This document shows positions 21,504 to 32,359 of a stretch of 64,000 bases of DNA, piece after piece (the stretch's first letter is position 1; each line of letters opens with the position of its first letter). The notes under the pieces were generated by a model, which worked only from the letters and a program-made list of their open reading frames with translations, did no database searches and had not been told where the DNA came from. The stretch is from positions 62,001 through 126,000 of the forward strand of contig JAVLRN010000011.1 in assembly GCA_032821775.1 (NCBI GenBank). The letters are read 5' to 3'. Both the position numbers and the translations under genes were made by a program. The DNA is from Sanguinoderma infundibulare. Lineage: Eukaryota; Basidiomycota; Agaricomycetes; Polyporales; Polyporaceae.

Positions 21504-24016
21504 TCATCCGTACTCGATGCCCTCTACATCGGCATCCAACAAGTCCCAACCGTCCTCCTCTTCCTCCACGATCCTCTCCGTCCTCACCTCCTTCCCCGTC
21601 CCCGTCCCCGTCCCCGTCCCCGTCCCCATCCCCGTACCCTTGCCGCTCGTCCCCCTTGCCTTCGCCCGGGCGGGCGTCGCCGCCGTCGCCTGCAGCAGCT
21701 GGCTAAAGTCGAGCCCGAACCCCACCGGGGTCGGAGGCGGCAGCACCGGCCGCGTCGCGTGCGCACGCCTCCCGAGCTCCGGCGAGCAGCACACCGCCCA
21801 GAGGTTGCCGAGCGCGTCGCCGGCGTGCGCGAGGGGCACGTCGACGGCCTGGGTGTGCGCCAGGTAGCAGACGTCGTAGAGGAGCATCGCGAGCGCGGTC
21901 GTGAACGCCCCCCCGGGGGCGGACGCGTGTGACGGAGGGGGCGCGTCCGCGTAGGTCGAGTCGGCGAGCGTCGAGGACGACATGGACGCGCTCCGGTGGT
22001 GGTGGGCGGCGGTGGGGGCAGGGGCAGTCGGCGAGGATGGCGGGGAGGAGGTCGTTTGGGAGCGGTGGGAGAGCGGGCGGACGGGCGACTTTGACGGCGA
22101 CGATGACGCGGACGATGGAGAGGAGAACTGGTGGGCGTTGGCATTCGAGGAGGACGCCGGGGGCGGGGCGGACGAGACGTGGAGTGGCTGTTTCGTGGAC
22201 CAGCGCGCCCAGCCTCCCGACTCACCGCCGCGGATGGCACCGATCCAGGGAATGCCGACGCCGAGCAAGCCGCTGTCCTTGGCGGGGCTCGAGGGCGGTG
22301 TGGGCGAGCGGGACCAGACAATCTCGAAGGGGAGCTTGATGCCGAGGTAGAACGCGAGGAGGGTGACGAAGTGGATTGTGTGCGTAAGCACCGCGTTGAT
22401 GTGATCTGGAGGATATCCTACGATAGACAAAGTCAATTTCGGCCGCGTACGACTGTCACGACAAGTTGATCTGCCCTGGATCGAGGTAAAGGTAATCTAA
22501 ATACATATACCATGATATCGTGAAGCCCGCTCGGCCACGCCAAAGCATAACCCTCATTATGAAGGGACACCGGGGGCATTGACCGATGGAACTCAGTGTC
22601 CAATCGTTGTCAAATTGTGATCAAAGATAACTTTTGGCAACGGTGTTGCCCAGTGCCTCATGGTGGCCGCATGCCGGTTACATTTGATGATATCAATGTA
22701 CCAAGCATGTAACGCGATTTCTGCGATACCTCTTGAATGCGAGTGCCATGAGGCACCGCCCAAAAGCTTGTCAAATGTGGGCTTTGATCACGATGTGACA
22801 ACGATGGGACACTGAGTCCCACACGTCGATGCCCCCGGTGGGACTGTGTCCGGCCCTACGGGATGGACGGTCCACGGGCAAAGGATGGCAAAGGTATTCG
22901 GGCTCGATTTACGAGCTCAAGGGAAGATTGCACAGGCGGAGATGAGATGGGCTGAATGAACGAACACTCACGACGGATGTCTCCCGGCACAGGCAAGACA
23001 AGCCCTCCGATCGTCCACTCGCCCTTCGTCCCGGCCTTGCCGCCCAGCGGCGGCCGCCCGCCGACCTCGACGACGCTGAACACTTCAACCAGCTCCTGGA
23101 CGAGCCCCGACCGTGCCCTCGCTATCGTCTCGGACAGTGCAGCCACCTGGGCCTGCACCTCCTCGATCTGCCTCGCGATCGGGTCCACGCCCCTGGTCTG
23201 TATCGGCGTGCCGTACGGAGCGCTCCCAGCAGACACCGTCCGTCCATTCGCAGTCGCATAGGGAGGCGCCGAAAGGAGCGATGGCCGGGAGTAGCTCTGG
23301 GGTGGAGTTGTCGCAACGGACAGCGGAGAACGCACCGTTTGGGGAGACGAGGGCGTGAAGAAGTTGGCGCTCAGAGGGCGGGATGCGGACGAGAGCGGGC
23401 GGGAGATTGGGGGAACAGTCGCAGGTGGGGGAGTGGATGACTGAGACGAGTGGGAGGAACTTGAGCGGCGCGGCAGCGGTAGTGGCCGTCCGGTCTGTGG
23501 GGGAGTTGCTAGTGGTGCATGTGGGGGCGAGACGGAGGACGGGGACGGGGTGGAGGCGGATGCGGAGTGGGAGTGGAGGAGGGTCGAGGTCGCGATCGCG
23601 AGTGTTCGTCTGCGGGTCGCGAGGGTGTTTCGAAGCTTCTTTGCCCGTTCGCGCACTGACAAAGGTGAGAATGAGAATGCGAAGAGGAGCAATGCAAGAA
23701 TGGCGCACGATCTTCGTTGGACGACCTGAGTTGATTCACGCCCTCCCAAATCTCCTGTACCCTCTCCTCCCGTCCGCGAACATCAGCTCGGCGTAGGCGT
23801 GCTGAATCCATGACGGTAGTCAGGGACTTCTCCGCCGATGCTATGTGCGCATCCCTGTCAGCCGCGGCATGTTGTGTCTGCAATCGGATGGAGAGCAAGC
23901 TAGGGGCAGTTTAACGATATGTTTGGGTGAGAAGTATGGAACGGGACGTACTGTTGCTTGAGACAATTCTCGCAGTAGAACTGGCGTTGCCTGAGTTCAC
24001 AGTTCTGGCACTCCAT
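21504..24016 (-). CDS. ATG14: Autophagy protein ATG14 (PI3-kinase complex I subunit)
   Basis: ATG14/Barkor-type subunit that directs the Vps34 PI3-kinase complex to autophagosome formation sites. It starts MECQNCELRQRQFYCENC, with the two CxxC pairs (C3/C6, C15/C18) typical of ATG14. A coiled-coil region follows (SIRLQTQHAAADRDAHI; later RQIEEVQAQVAALSETI), then the signature GLVLPVPGDIRR-YPPDHINAVLTHTIHFVTLLAFYLGIKLPFE. The C terminus is Pro/Ser-rich with a GT repeat (TGTGTGTG) and ends in an acidic WDLLDADVEGIEYG. Exons: 24016-23952, 23899-23740, 23638-22972 and 22417-21504 (about 601 residues). The 23740/23638 junction is uncertain: the best acceptor (after 23656) would break the frame by one, so I used a weaker in-frame pair. 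The last intron is 554 nt and carries a foldback element. Confidence 0.85.
22570..22846. mobile_element. Foldback/MITE-like element inside ATG14 intron
   Basis: Two arms of about 100 nt are imperfect inverted repeats. The left arm begins caccgggggcattgacc (22570) and passes through ctcagtgtccaatcgttgtc and gatcaaag to gtgcctcatgg (about 22668). The reverse complement of the right side reads caccgggggcatcgacg, ctcagtgtcccatcgttgtc, gatcaaag, ggtgcctcatgg (22846 back to about 22746). A spacer of about 80 nt separates them. There is no coding capacity, as expected of a non-autonomous foldback element or MITE. It sits wholly within the last intron of ATG14, so splicing would remove it. Confidence 0.8.
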
Positions 24017-24536
24017 ATACGATCCGGAGATCGTTTAGTGAACGGGTCGAGGCAGTCGATGGTTGCTGCAGATTGTAAACGAAAACGGAGTCGTGCTTTT
24101 ACAGTACAGTGGCGGGGCGATGAGCAATCGAGTAAGCCACGCGAGTAGCACAAGTTCCCGCTTGAGAGATGGATGACCAACGACCTCGACCAACGCTGCC
24201 AGTACTAGTCGGGGTCGGGGACAAGGAGCATTTGTCACGCTTCGGGCGGAGAGCCGCGTGCGGTCACACCCATAACGCGACGCGCCAGCCGCGCCACCAA
24301 ACGCGTCACGTCCAAAAGCGGACAGCACTATAGGACTGTCATCGGCACCAGTGTCGGAGCGTAAGTACATGGGCGGGCAATTGGTTAATACGTGTCACAT
24401 AGGTATGTCCGAGATCATCATAGGGTATGACCAGTCCTTTTGCCTTCAATTCGACCATCGCATCTTCTCCTGAACTCGGTGCTGGGTATGCATCGAGAAA
24501 AACCCGAACGCCCCCCCTCCCATCCAACGCATCTGC
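24017..24536. other. Short intergenic region with an unexplained open frame
   Basis: Between ATG14 and the next F-box gene, both on the minus strand. A minus frame at 24339-24527 follows the F-box stop codon and reads protein-like (RVFLDAYPAPSSGEDAMVEL, GLVIPYDDL). No in-phase intron could join it to the gene, so it is left uncalled. Confidence 0.4.
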
Positions 24537-26635
24537 TCATGCCTTCAAAATCCTCCTCACTTCATACCTCACCCTCTCCGCATCGCGAACTAGCACGATG
24601 ACCCTCCCAGAGCCCTCGTCCCAGTGGTCTAGGCGGCGCAGCTTCGGGCACTTCCACGCCAGCACCGACGCCACCTCGTCGTTCTTGCGCACCCGGCTCC
24701 GGTCCGACATAGACAGCGACGGTACAGCCCCATCCGCGCACGACGCGACTTCATAGAAGAACCGGAGCCCGTGCAACGTCGTCAGCTCCGGCATCTGCGC
24801 CAAGATGTTCGCCCACTCGACCTGCACACGCACACGCACACGCACACGCACGCGTCAGGAGGGGCCTTCCCGGTAAAACTGCACATTGTACTTACAAAGT
24901 TCGCCGCGACGTTCGCGGGGTGCTTGTTGTTGTTGTTGTTCCCCGATCCGACCGCGTTCGCATTCGCATTCGCGTTCCCCCCACCCCGCCGCTTGCCCAG
25001 ATCCAGCCAGACCAGCTTCGGGACGCACTCCGCCAGTCGTCGCACATCCTCCATCTCGCTCCATCCCGCCAGCTCCACTCTCTTCACGCTCTGCGCCCCG
25101 TTCCCGAACGCCTTCAGGTTCTCCAGAAACGCGCGATCCCGCGCGGACCCACTCAGGCGGATGCCCTTCAAGGTCTCGAGCGGGCGGCCGTTCGGAGCGT
25201 CGCACGGACACGCCAATAGCGCGCTCACGAGCTCACGGCTCGCCTTGAGCTCGCGGAGGCGGGGGAGGCAATTCGGGGGGAACTTGAATGACGCGAGCGG
25301 GCCCGCAGCGGCCGCCCCGGTCCCGAACGAGACGTCGAGATGGAGGACCTCGAGGTTGACGTGCGCGAGGAGGAAAGAGGCGGTGGCGTCAAGCCCCGCG
25401 TGGGGCGAGCACCAGAGATTGGTGAGTGTCAGGGAGCGAAGGGAGGCCCAACGGCCGCACAGAAGAAAATCGTCCACGACGGGGTTCAAGTAGCCTGGGG
25501 AGTGGCGCGGGACGTAGCTTATGTCCAAAGTCTATCGATCGCTCGTTCAATGCGCGCATCTTCGCCAATCGAGCCTCCACACGTACCTCAAGGTTCGGGC
25601 AGTTGTGCAGCATCGCAGAAGCACGCGACAAGTCGGGGTGCTTCGACGCGCCGAAAGCGGACTTCGTACCATGCAAACCAACCTTCGTAACCTCATGGAG
25701 CTACCAGCCGCGCATAAGCCTCCATCGCAAGAGCGCACCACACACACACACTCAAGCAAAGCACATACCGCGACCTGCCGCCGCTTCCTCTCCTCACCCG
25801 CCGCCTCCTCGCCCTCCACCGCCTGGAACACCAAATTGTCGTTCACCTCCACCTCCCTCAGCCGCGCCGCGCACCGCACCAGCACCGGCCACACCCGCTC
25901 AAACGCGACGAGCGAATGGCCGCAGCTCCACCTGAACGCCCGCAGCTCGTCCATCCGCCCCAACGCCCCGACCAAGAACCGCTCCTGCTTCTCATGCAGC
26001 ATCCCCAGCTGCTCGTCGTCCGTGCTCTCCAGATCCGTGTCACTGCCCCTACCCCCGCCCCCGATCCCCCTGGGGACGAGCACCTCGCCCGCCCCCGCGC
26101 GCTCGTCCAGCACCTCCACCCGCCTCACGTTCCGCGCGAGCGCCCGGTGCACCGCAAGGTGGTGCCACACCCCCATCTGGCTCGCCTTCGCGCGGACCAC
26201 GCGGTACTCAAAGTGCCTCTGAAACACGACCTCATACAGCCTCCTGCAGCCCAGCGCGAGCGCGAGCAGGTCGCCCTTGGCCTCGACGTGGAACGCGATC
26301 GCGTCGAGGACCTCCGTCGGCTGCCGCACGAGCACGCGCCGGCTCTCGCAGGGCGCGAGCCCGACAAAGGGCTCGACGACGGCGAGGAGGTGCAGCGCGA
26401 GCGCGTGCTCGGCTGGGGCGAGCTTCAGGTGGCACGCGCCGAGACGGGCGGGGAGGAGGGAGAGGAGGGAGCGGAGGGCGTTCAGCGCGCCGAACGGGTC
26501 CGTGCGCGGGTACGAGGCGGGGTCGGTGTCGAGCTGACGTCCTGGGCCGCCTTTGCGCCCGCTGGTGGTTGGGGTCTTGCTTGCGGATGCGCTGGGGCGG
26601 GGGCGGGGGCGGGCGTGTCGCTGTTGGGGCGCCAT
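24537..26635 (-). CDS. F-box/LRR protein
   Basis: Predicted SCF adaptor of 633 residues. Exons: 26635-25769, 25700-25587, 25531-24896 and 24821-24537, all phase 0. The F-box lies at about residues 100-150 (VRQPTEVLDAIAFHVEAKGDLLALALGCRRLYEVVF). Leucine-rich segments follow: NVRRVEVLDE, RLREVEVNDN, SLRSLTLTNLW, NLEVLHLDVSF, RLRELKASREL, KRVELAGWSEM, KLVWLDLGK and KLRRLDHWDE. A poly-Asn/Ala tract (NANANANA...NNNNN) lies before the last junction. The last intron holds a (CACACG)n repeat at about 24826-24850 that places GTGTGC units right before the acceptor. Exon joints give uninterrupted family-like sequence, so the model is firm; the target protein is unknown. Confidence 0.85.
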
Positions 26636-27124
26636 GGCTGCAAGAGGGATGTGGGGAGTCAGGACAAAGTCCACTGGGACGTGTTCGGGGCCGCGAGGGT
26701 GTCATCACCATGGGAGACTTGGGCTGATGGCAGGGCGTCCGTGTTCGGTTCGTGCCGTTGCTGCAATGACGGCTTGTGGGATGTGCACTGCCATCCGACT
26801 GCCGTCGGGTGGAGATCAGATACAGACAGTACGGACAGTCAGGACCCTCATCCACATTCCGCGTCGGTTGGTCGACGTGCCGATGACGCTGCACACAGGA
26901 GGTTACAGGTAAGTATTCCCAGACTTGTCGCCCCGGTGATCTAGCTACCGCAGGTCGAGCCCGGGCCCGGAACCATGAATGTGTGACCGATACCGGGACC
27001 GTGCATGCGGAACGTGTCTGTTTGTGAGGGGTTTGCGACGAACCTAGCGAACACCCGAACGCAAGGCGTAGATCTCTCAGCGCTCCGCCATGGAACATTC
27101 CAGCACCCAAAAGTACATTCCTGT
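26636..27124. other. Intergenic, no gene seen
   Basis: Promoter side of the F-box gene and 3' flank of the esterase gene. Short open frames overlap here on both strands but none resembles a protein family. Confidence 0.5.
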
Positions 27125-27959
27125 TTATGATCGCGATCCAAGGACAGATGTGAGCAGCCGCTCTCCCAAAATATCATGCACTTCTGATGTCAAGTGCAAA
27201 TCATCCACCCAGATGCGCCCGCCTTCATCCGTCGAGTCCTCCGCGCTGAATTCGTACTCCACGGGATCTTCAAGCACTTCCGTAAGCGCCTGGTGCGTCG
27301 AAAAGAGGATCGTCGTCGCCTCCTTGCTGGACGATCCGAACTCGGTCGTCTGCGCCTGCAACAGGGCGTTCCACGTCTCCACGCGATCCTTGATTTCCTC
27401 TTCGGACTCGGAAGCGACAGCTACGAACGGAAAATTGATGCGTCATCGTGATGGCAGGGCGGTAAGCGGCCATACCTTGGGGTGCACGGTCTATCGGCGG
27501 AACATCTAAGAGAACGAAATTCCTGGCGCCAGCTTTGACGTAGAGGCGGTGGAGAGCATCAAAGATGGTCTCGACGATGGCTTCTAAATCATCGCAGTCG
27601 GTGGCTCCGCAATCGTTTATGCCTAGGAACACAACTGGCTATGCATTAGGCAATACGCGTCGGGAGAGGCAGGGAAACGAACAAAAAGTGGTCCTGTCTG
27701 GATCCAATGCTGACGTCCGATCGCTGTTGTCTGCCTTGCCAGGGAATCTCTTGAAGAAGCGTGACAGCTGGTCTGAGAGGTCTTCTTCCGCAGTGGCTCC
27801 GCAGAACGAGAAGTTGTACAGTTCTGATGGGGGCGTTTGTCCGCAACGCTGAAGGTAGTCGACCTGAGAACCTCGTCAGACGGACGTGGTGGACGGTACG
27901 ATACTCAACCACGCACCCATGTCTTAATTCTCTCTGTCGGCTTGCTGTAAGAGTCGCCG
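27125..27959 (-). CDS. GDSL/SGNH-type esterase (CE16-like), 5' end unresolved
   Basis: Predicted carbohydrate or lipid esterase. Four exons are supported: 27959-27917, 27863-27683, 27634-27476 and 27420-27125, with matching phases (about 226 residues). Block I is GDSYS with the nucleophile serine. Block III is FLGINDCGA, a strand precedes VLLDVPPIDRAPQ, and the catalytic Asp/His block is WVDDLHLTSEVHDIL near the end. The 5' exon is not clear. The acceptor at 27960 is preceded by a good branch-point (cctaac) and needs an upstream exon ending in phase 2. A start at 28343 (MAPSFTFNKLKR) resembles the usual N terminus of this family, but no donor of the right phase gives the expected hydrophobic strand before GDS. 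The gene may have a lesion there. No signal peptide is seen. Confidence 0.75.
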
Positions 27960-28688
27960 CTGATGAAGAGCAGTAAATGTTAGGCAAATCCAGCGCGTAG
28001 TCCCAGTGCCACTTGCAAGATAACGATGTTCTGAAGTGACCGTCGAGCATGCCAACGCGAACCGCCAAGCACTATCGGTAGGTAGCCTGTAGTGGTCCGT
28101 CTGGGATATGAGCCCAGGCTCAATTAACTGATATCTATACGAACCTGAGATAGACGGTAGTGATGCAGGCAGGTCTCTATGTTGAGACCCTTGTGCCTTC
28201 ACCCTCTTCATGGGACGCATTTCCGGATCTGGTCGGAGAGCACCTTGAGGGTGATTTCCAGGTCCGCCGCTCGTCGCGTCTTGCACCCTATCACCGGGAT
28301 AATGGGGTCGCTTGAGTTTGTTGAAAGTGAAAGATGGGGCCATGCGAGAGTGTCGCGATAGCTTATGTTCGAATAGTGCGTGATCTCCCCAGCAGGCTGA
28401 TGCACCTTGCAAAGATGAGACAAGCTTCTACCCCCTGCGTTGTGTGGCCGGGCCGAGGCAGACAACTGCAAGACACGTGGTCGGGCGCCTCCTACTACAA
28501 CTCCTGATGTCCCCGCCGCCCGGGCTGGCCGCTGGGGGGACCATCGTCAACGACGACTCGGACCTCTTCCTCCGCCGTATTCGTACTCGTACTCGCAGCT
28601 GGTCCCCGGCTTGGCACCTTATAATCATACCTTCGGATCCACGCTCGCTGGCGCCCTCCTCCATTCCCCTACTCGTTCAAATCCCCCC
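27960..28688. other. Unresolved 5' region of esterase and promoter of next gene
   Basis: Contains the possible first exon of the esterase (start 28343, -) and, on the + strand, a TATA-like ccttataatc near 28616-28625 about 70 nt before the ATG at 28689. Confidence 0.4.
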
Positions 28689-29064
28689 ATGGCCGAACGT
28701 GCGGCTACCAGAATCTCACTGGCAACACCTCTTGTTCTCAGAAAAATCTCAAAGGCGTTGGAGAACGACCCAGCAGTCGATATAGAACATATCTTGAACA
28801 AAGTCTATACCTCGTACGCAACATTGCGCCGGACAGTTCGTGAACGTCAGTCGAAGCAGCGCGGAGTTGTGTCACAATTCATTCGAATCGAACCTTGATA
28901 TGATCCTGACCGGTTGACCACCCGCCCTGGCATCCAGCAAGGACGCGGTGGAGAGTGCCCCTCTCAAGAAGGTCATCCCTTCATACCTTGAGGTACTGTT
29001 ACCCTTGGCCTCCGCGATCCAGTTTCAACACTCTCCCGCCGAACCACGAGCCTTAATGCAATAA
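28689..29064 (+). CDS. Small hypothetical protein, tentative two-exon model
   Basis: Tentative gene of 83 residues, not recognised. Exon 28689-28813 encodes MAERAATRISLATPLVLRKI...DIEHILNKVYTS. A gtacgc donor and a catccag acceptor (124-nt intron) join it in phase to 28938-29064 (SKDAVESAPLKKVIPSYLEV...), ending in taa. Support is only the TATA-like element about 70 nt upstream, phase agreement and amphipathic helical sequence. It could equally be non-coding. Confidence 0.3.
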
Positions 29065-29801
29065 CCCCCGGGCCACGGCCACGGCAACTGGCCATGGGGG
29101 GTCATGGAGCAATATAGGATCTTTCTGCGCACAATGATGGTTGTTGAATAGATGGCATTAAGGCGGGTCTCGCCGATTGCTGATACTGTACATGCATAGC
29201 ATGATGGCGGACGCACCTGTAAAAAATGGCGCACGCGCGCGCGCGCTGAACTCGGCGAACAGAACACACCGCACGCAGTCTCGACTCTCCATCACTGATT
29301 TGGTTTTTTTTTTGATGTCCACAAAACTTCCAATGCGCGTGACGTGCATCCGAACGTCCTGGCCAGGAGCACTACTTACGTAGACAGAGCGCACGACAAG
29401 ACTTCCAGACCGAGAACAAAGAGGGAGACAAAATAGCAGGTGAGATCGTATTATCCTACAATGTATCCACCAGAGAACCATGCGCGTCCGTGGCAAGTAC
29501 GTGGTAGTGGTATACTACGACGTCGACGGCCGTCGTGATATAGCGTAGCAAAGCAACAAGTTCAAAGTCAAGTCGGGACATCAGCGCGTGTCTGTGTGTC
29601 GTCGTCGTCGTCGTCGTCGTCGTCAGTACATCAACCATTGTCCACGTGCGAATCCAAATCCTTAAGTTATGCCCCAATTCCAGAGCTGTTACAGGAAACC
29701 CCCCCCCCCCTCCCCCACCGCCCATGATCTGATCACTCCCACCGATCGAAGCAAACGAGTAATCATTCCGAGGAAGCAGCGCTCGCAACTCAACCTCAAG
29801 C
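29065..29801. repeat. Intergenic with simple repeats
   Basis: No gene seen. Simple-sequence tracts: (CG)n-like gcgcgcgcgcgc near 29236-29247, a T9-10 run near 29306, (GTC)n at about 29600-29625 and a C10+ run at 29699-29710. Confidence 0.7.
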
Positions 29802-32359
29802 TCAAGGCTTGCCCTCGACGCTCTGCTTCTCGATCGAGCTCGACTCGGGGATGCCCGCGGGGTGCGCGCCCCGCTCCGCCGCGTCCTTCCTCACATCATC
29901 CACGTACACCACGTGCTCGTCCTCATAGTTCGTCTCCTTGACCGTCCGCACGACGACGTACGCGAGCGGGAGCGAGAAGAGGAGCATGATCCACGACGCC
30001 AGGTGCTCGTTCAAGAACGGCGTCGCCACCGCGTCCATCCCGAACGAGCCCGCCGCGCCCGCGGACTGGAGCGCCTTGTAGAGCCCGGCGTAGCGCGCGA
30101 GCGTGAACGGGTCGTTCGTCAGCGCGGACATGATCCAGTACGCGAGCGCCTGGTAGCACGCGTCCGCGAAGTAGTCTGTTCGGTGCGCGCGAATCCATCC
30201 ATTATCAGCGTGCGTTCTCTCACAGCAGGAGGAGGAAAGGGAGGGTGCTCACAGAAAAAGTACAGCGCGCCCTTGCCCTTGTAATTCCCGTCCTTGTAGT
30301 TGATGAACGGGATCCGGCCCGGGTTGAGCGCGCTGACGTCCCAGCGGTCGAACGTCGCCTGCCACCCGAGCGCGACGGCCCAGACGATGACGGTCATGAC
30401 CGCGACGACGGCGAGACCGAGGTACCCGCGCGTGCGCCGGTGCAAGTACTTGAGGTCGAGCACGAGGTACCCAATCATGAGCGCGCCGATGATCGCGCCC
30501 GCGCCCTCGAGCGTCGCGTTGAGCGCGCGTGTGGGGCCGTCGAACACGGCGGCGTTGACCGCGCCCTGGTAGGCGTAGAAGTAGTTGGACGCGAAGAACA
30601 TGGGCGCGAGCGCTGTGGGTCGTGTGAGCATGCCGCATGGGCGAGGGAGATAGTGGGATTGATGCGGGGGTGGCGGGGTGGGGTCAACCAAGAATGGGCT
30701 ACGCACCGAGCATGCGCCAGTCCTTGAAGAGGCGAAGGATGCCGATGACTTCCTCATGCGGCTTGGAGGCCGCCTCGAGGGTGACGATGGTACCGTCGGC
30801 ACGGATGACCTTGTTCGGGGGCAAAATCAAGAACGCGGAGGCGACTCCGACGAAGATGATGACCAGGAACGCCTTCAAGTTCGTTAGCCTTCGCTGTGCT
30901 GCGTACATGGGGTCCGATCTTCCCGCTTCTCGCTTCGGAAGAAGTCCGCGCGAGAAGGATAGAGGATCGCTTCGTCAAAGCAAATTGAACTCACGATGTA
31001 TGTGGAGGTGGACACAGCCGAGAGGCCGCCGTCACGAATGTTGATGGCGAGGGCGATGATGGAGCCGATGAAGGAACCAAACTGGAAGATGGCCCAGAAG
31101 ATGGCGAACGCCTTGCCCTTGTCCTTTTCGAGCGGGTAGGACATCATAATCGAGCCCTGGGCGGACCATAGGAGGGCGGCAGAGATACCGAGGAGGGCAC
31201 CAGCAAGGATGATGAACCAGCCTGTGCCTTGTGTCTGGTAACTGGAGAGGGGGAACAGAAAGATACGTTAGCTCATGCTCGGTAGGCTCACGACATGAGA
31301 AAAGTGAGAAGTCTAGGCGTGATATTTGATAGATGGTTTCCCGCGTGGAGACCTCGTATCAAGCTTGCATTCATGAAGCGGCGCAGGTTGATGATAACTC
31401 CGCATGGAGCTTTGGGTGCGGAGGGGGGTGGGGGGAATCGTGCGATGGACTGTTGAAGGTCACGGAGGAGTTCAACAATTCCTCATCACCGCTGAAAAAA
31501 TCCGCCATTCCATGAACAGGTGCACGCCATCATCAACATTGCCCATACCACCATTGCGCGACGCGAGCTGTATCCACGAGCAACGTCCGGGTAACGACCC
31601 TCGCGATAACAAAGCGCGTCCTGCGGTGCTCTCGGCAGTTGGTCCAGATAGGCGGCCAGCATTCGCCCAAGGAGTAAGTAATTCAGAGTTGACAGCGGCG
31701 GCAATACAACCGGAACGATCCTCTCGGAATTCAAGGTGTCCAGCATCTTAGCAGACAGAAACCGAGCATCCATATGGCAATGACGCAACCTTAGCGCGGA
31801 TTCCACGCGCCAAGATCAGGGCGCGTGGCCGACGGAAGACGAAGAAGGCGATCGAGAAGAGAAGATGGTCGCGAAAAGATAAGACGTACCACCAAAGCGA
31901 CCCGACGTAGAGCGCGTAGCCGAGGGTTCCGATGAAGAGCGTGAGTCGGGGACCGAGCACTATCGGAGCGCGTCGCGCGTCAAGGAAAGTGGGGACAGAA
32001 TGTGTGAACGGCACTCACGGTTGCATATCCCACCCGACACGAGTCCAGTGATGGCGAAGAAGCCGTAGAGGACGCCGTTGGCGGTGTCGGAGAGCGCGAC
32101 GTCGCTGAGGCCTCCGGCGCCGAGGTTAGAGACGGCGCTGAACATGCCGACGGTGGCGAAGCTGTACGCGACCGCGCGACGTCAGTCTAGGCTGGGCTTG
32201 CAGAGGGCGCGACGCAAGACTCACCAGGTGATGCCGACAAGGACAACCTGCGCCATCGGCGTGCTGTCACGAAAGACAGAGACGTTCATGCGGGCGAGCG
32301 AGAAGCGACAAGGAGAACGCGACGTACGTGTACCACTGGGGGAACTTGAACTCGACCAT
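29802..32359 (-). CDS. UNC93-like major-facilitator membrane protein
   Basis: Polytopic membrane protein of the UNC-93/DUF895 branch of the MFS fold; fungal members are thought to be transporters but substrates are unknown. Eight exons: 32359-32328, 32263-32225, 32161-32019, 31959-31890, 31241-30995, 30872-30707, 30612-30253 and 30175-29802 (476 residues, frame kept throughout). About 11-12 hydrophobic segments are visible, for example GITCFATVGMFSAVSNLGAGG, LTLFIGTLGYALYVGSLWCY, FIILAGALLGISAALLWSAQ, FWAIFQFGSFIGSIIALAI, FLVIIFVGVASAFLIL, ALMIGYLVLDL and WIMLLFSLPLAYVVV. The family phrase WSAQGSIMMSYP is present. The fourth intron is 648 nt long, ten times its neighbours, and holds an inverted-repeat motif at 31449-31484. 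The C-terminal tail is charged. Confidence 0.9.

Noticed and set aside
23639..23739. Apparent one-base frame conflict in ATG14 between exons 2 and 3
   Set aside because: An in-frame donor/acceptor pair exists (after 23740 and before 23638), so a lesion need not be invoked, though the exact site stays uncertain.
24339..24527. Protein-like frame after the stop of the F-box gene
   Set aside because: No intron of acceptable length and phase can connect it to 24537; left as an unexplained open frame.
29158..29496. Minus-strand frame of 112 codons
   Set aside because: Crosses simple-repeat sequence and a poly-T run; amino-acid composition is not protein-like.
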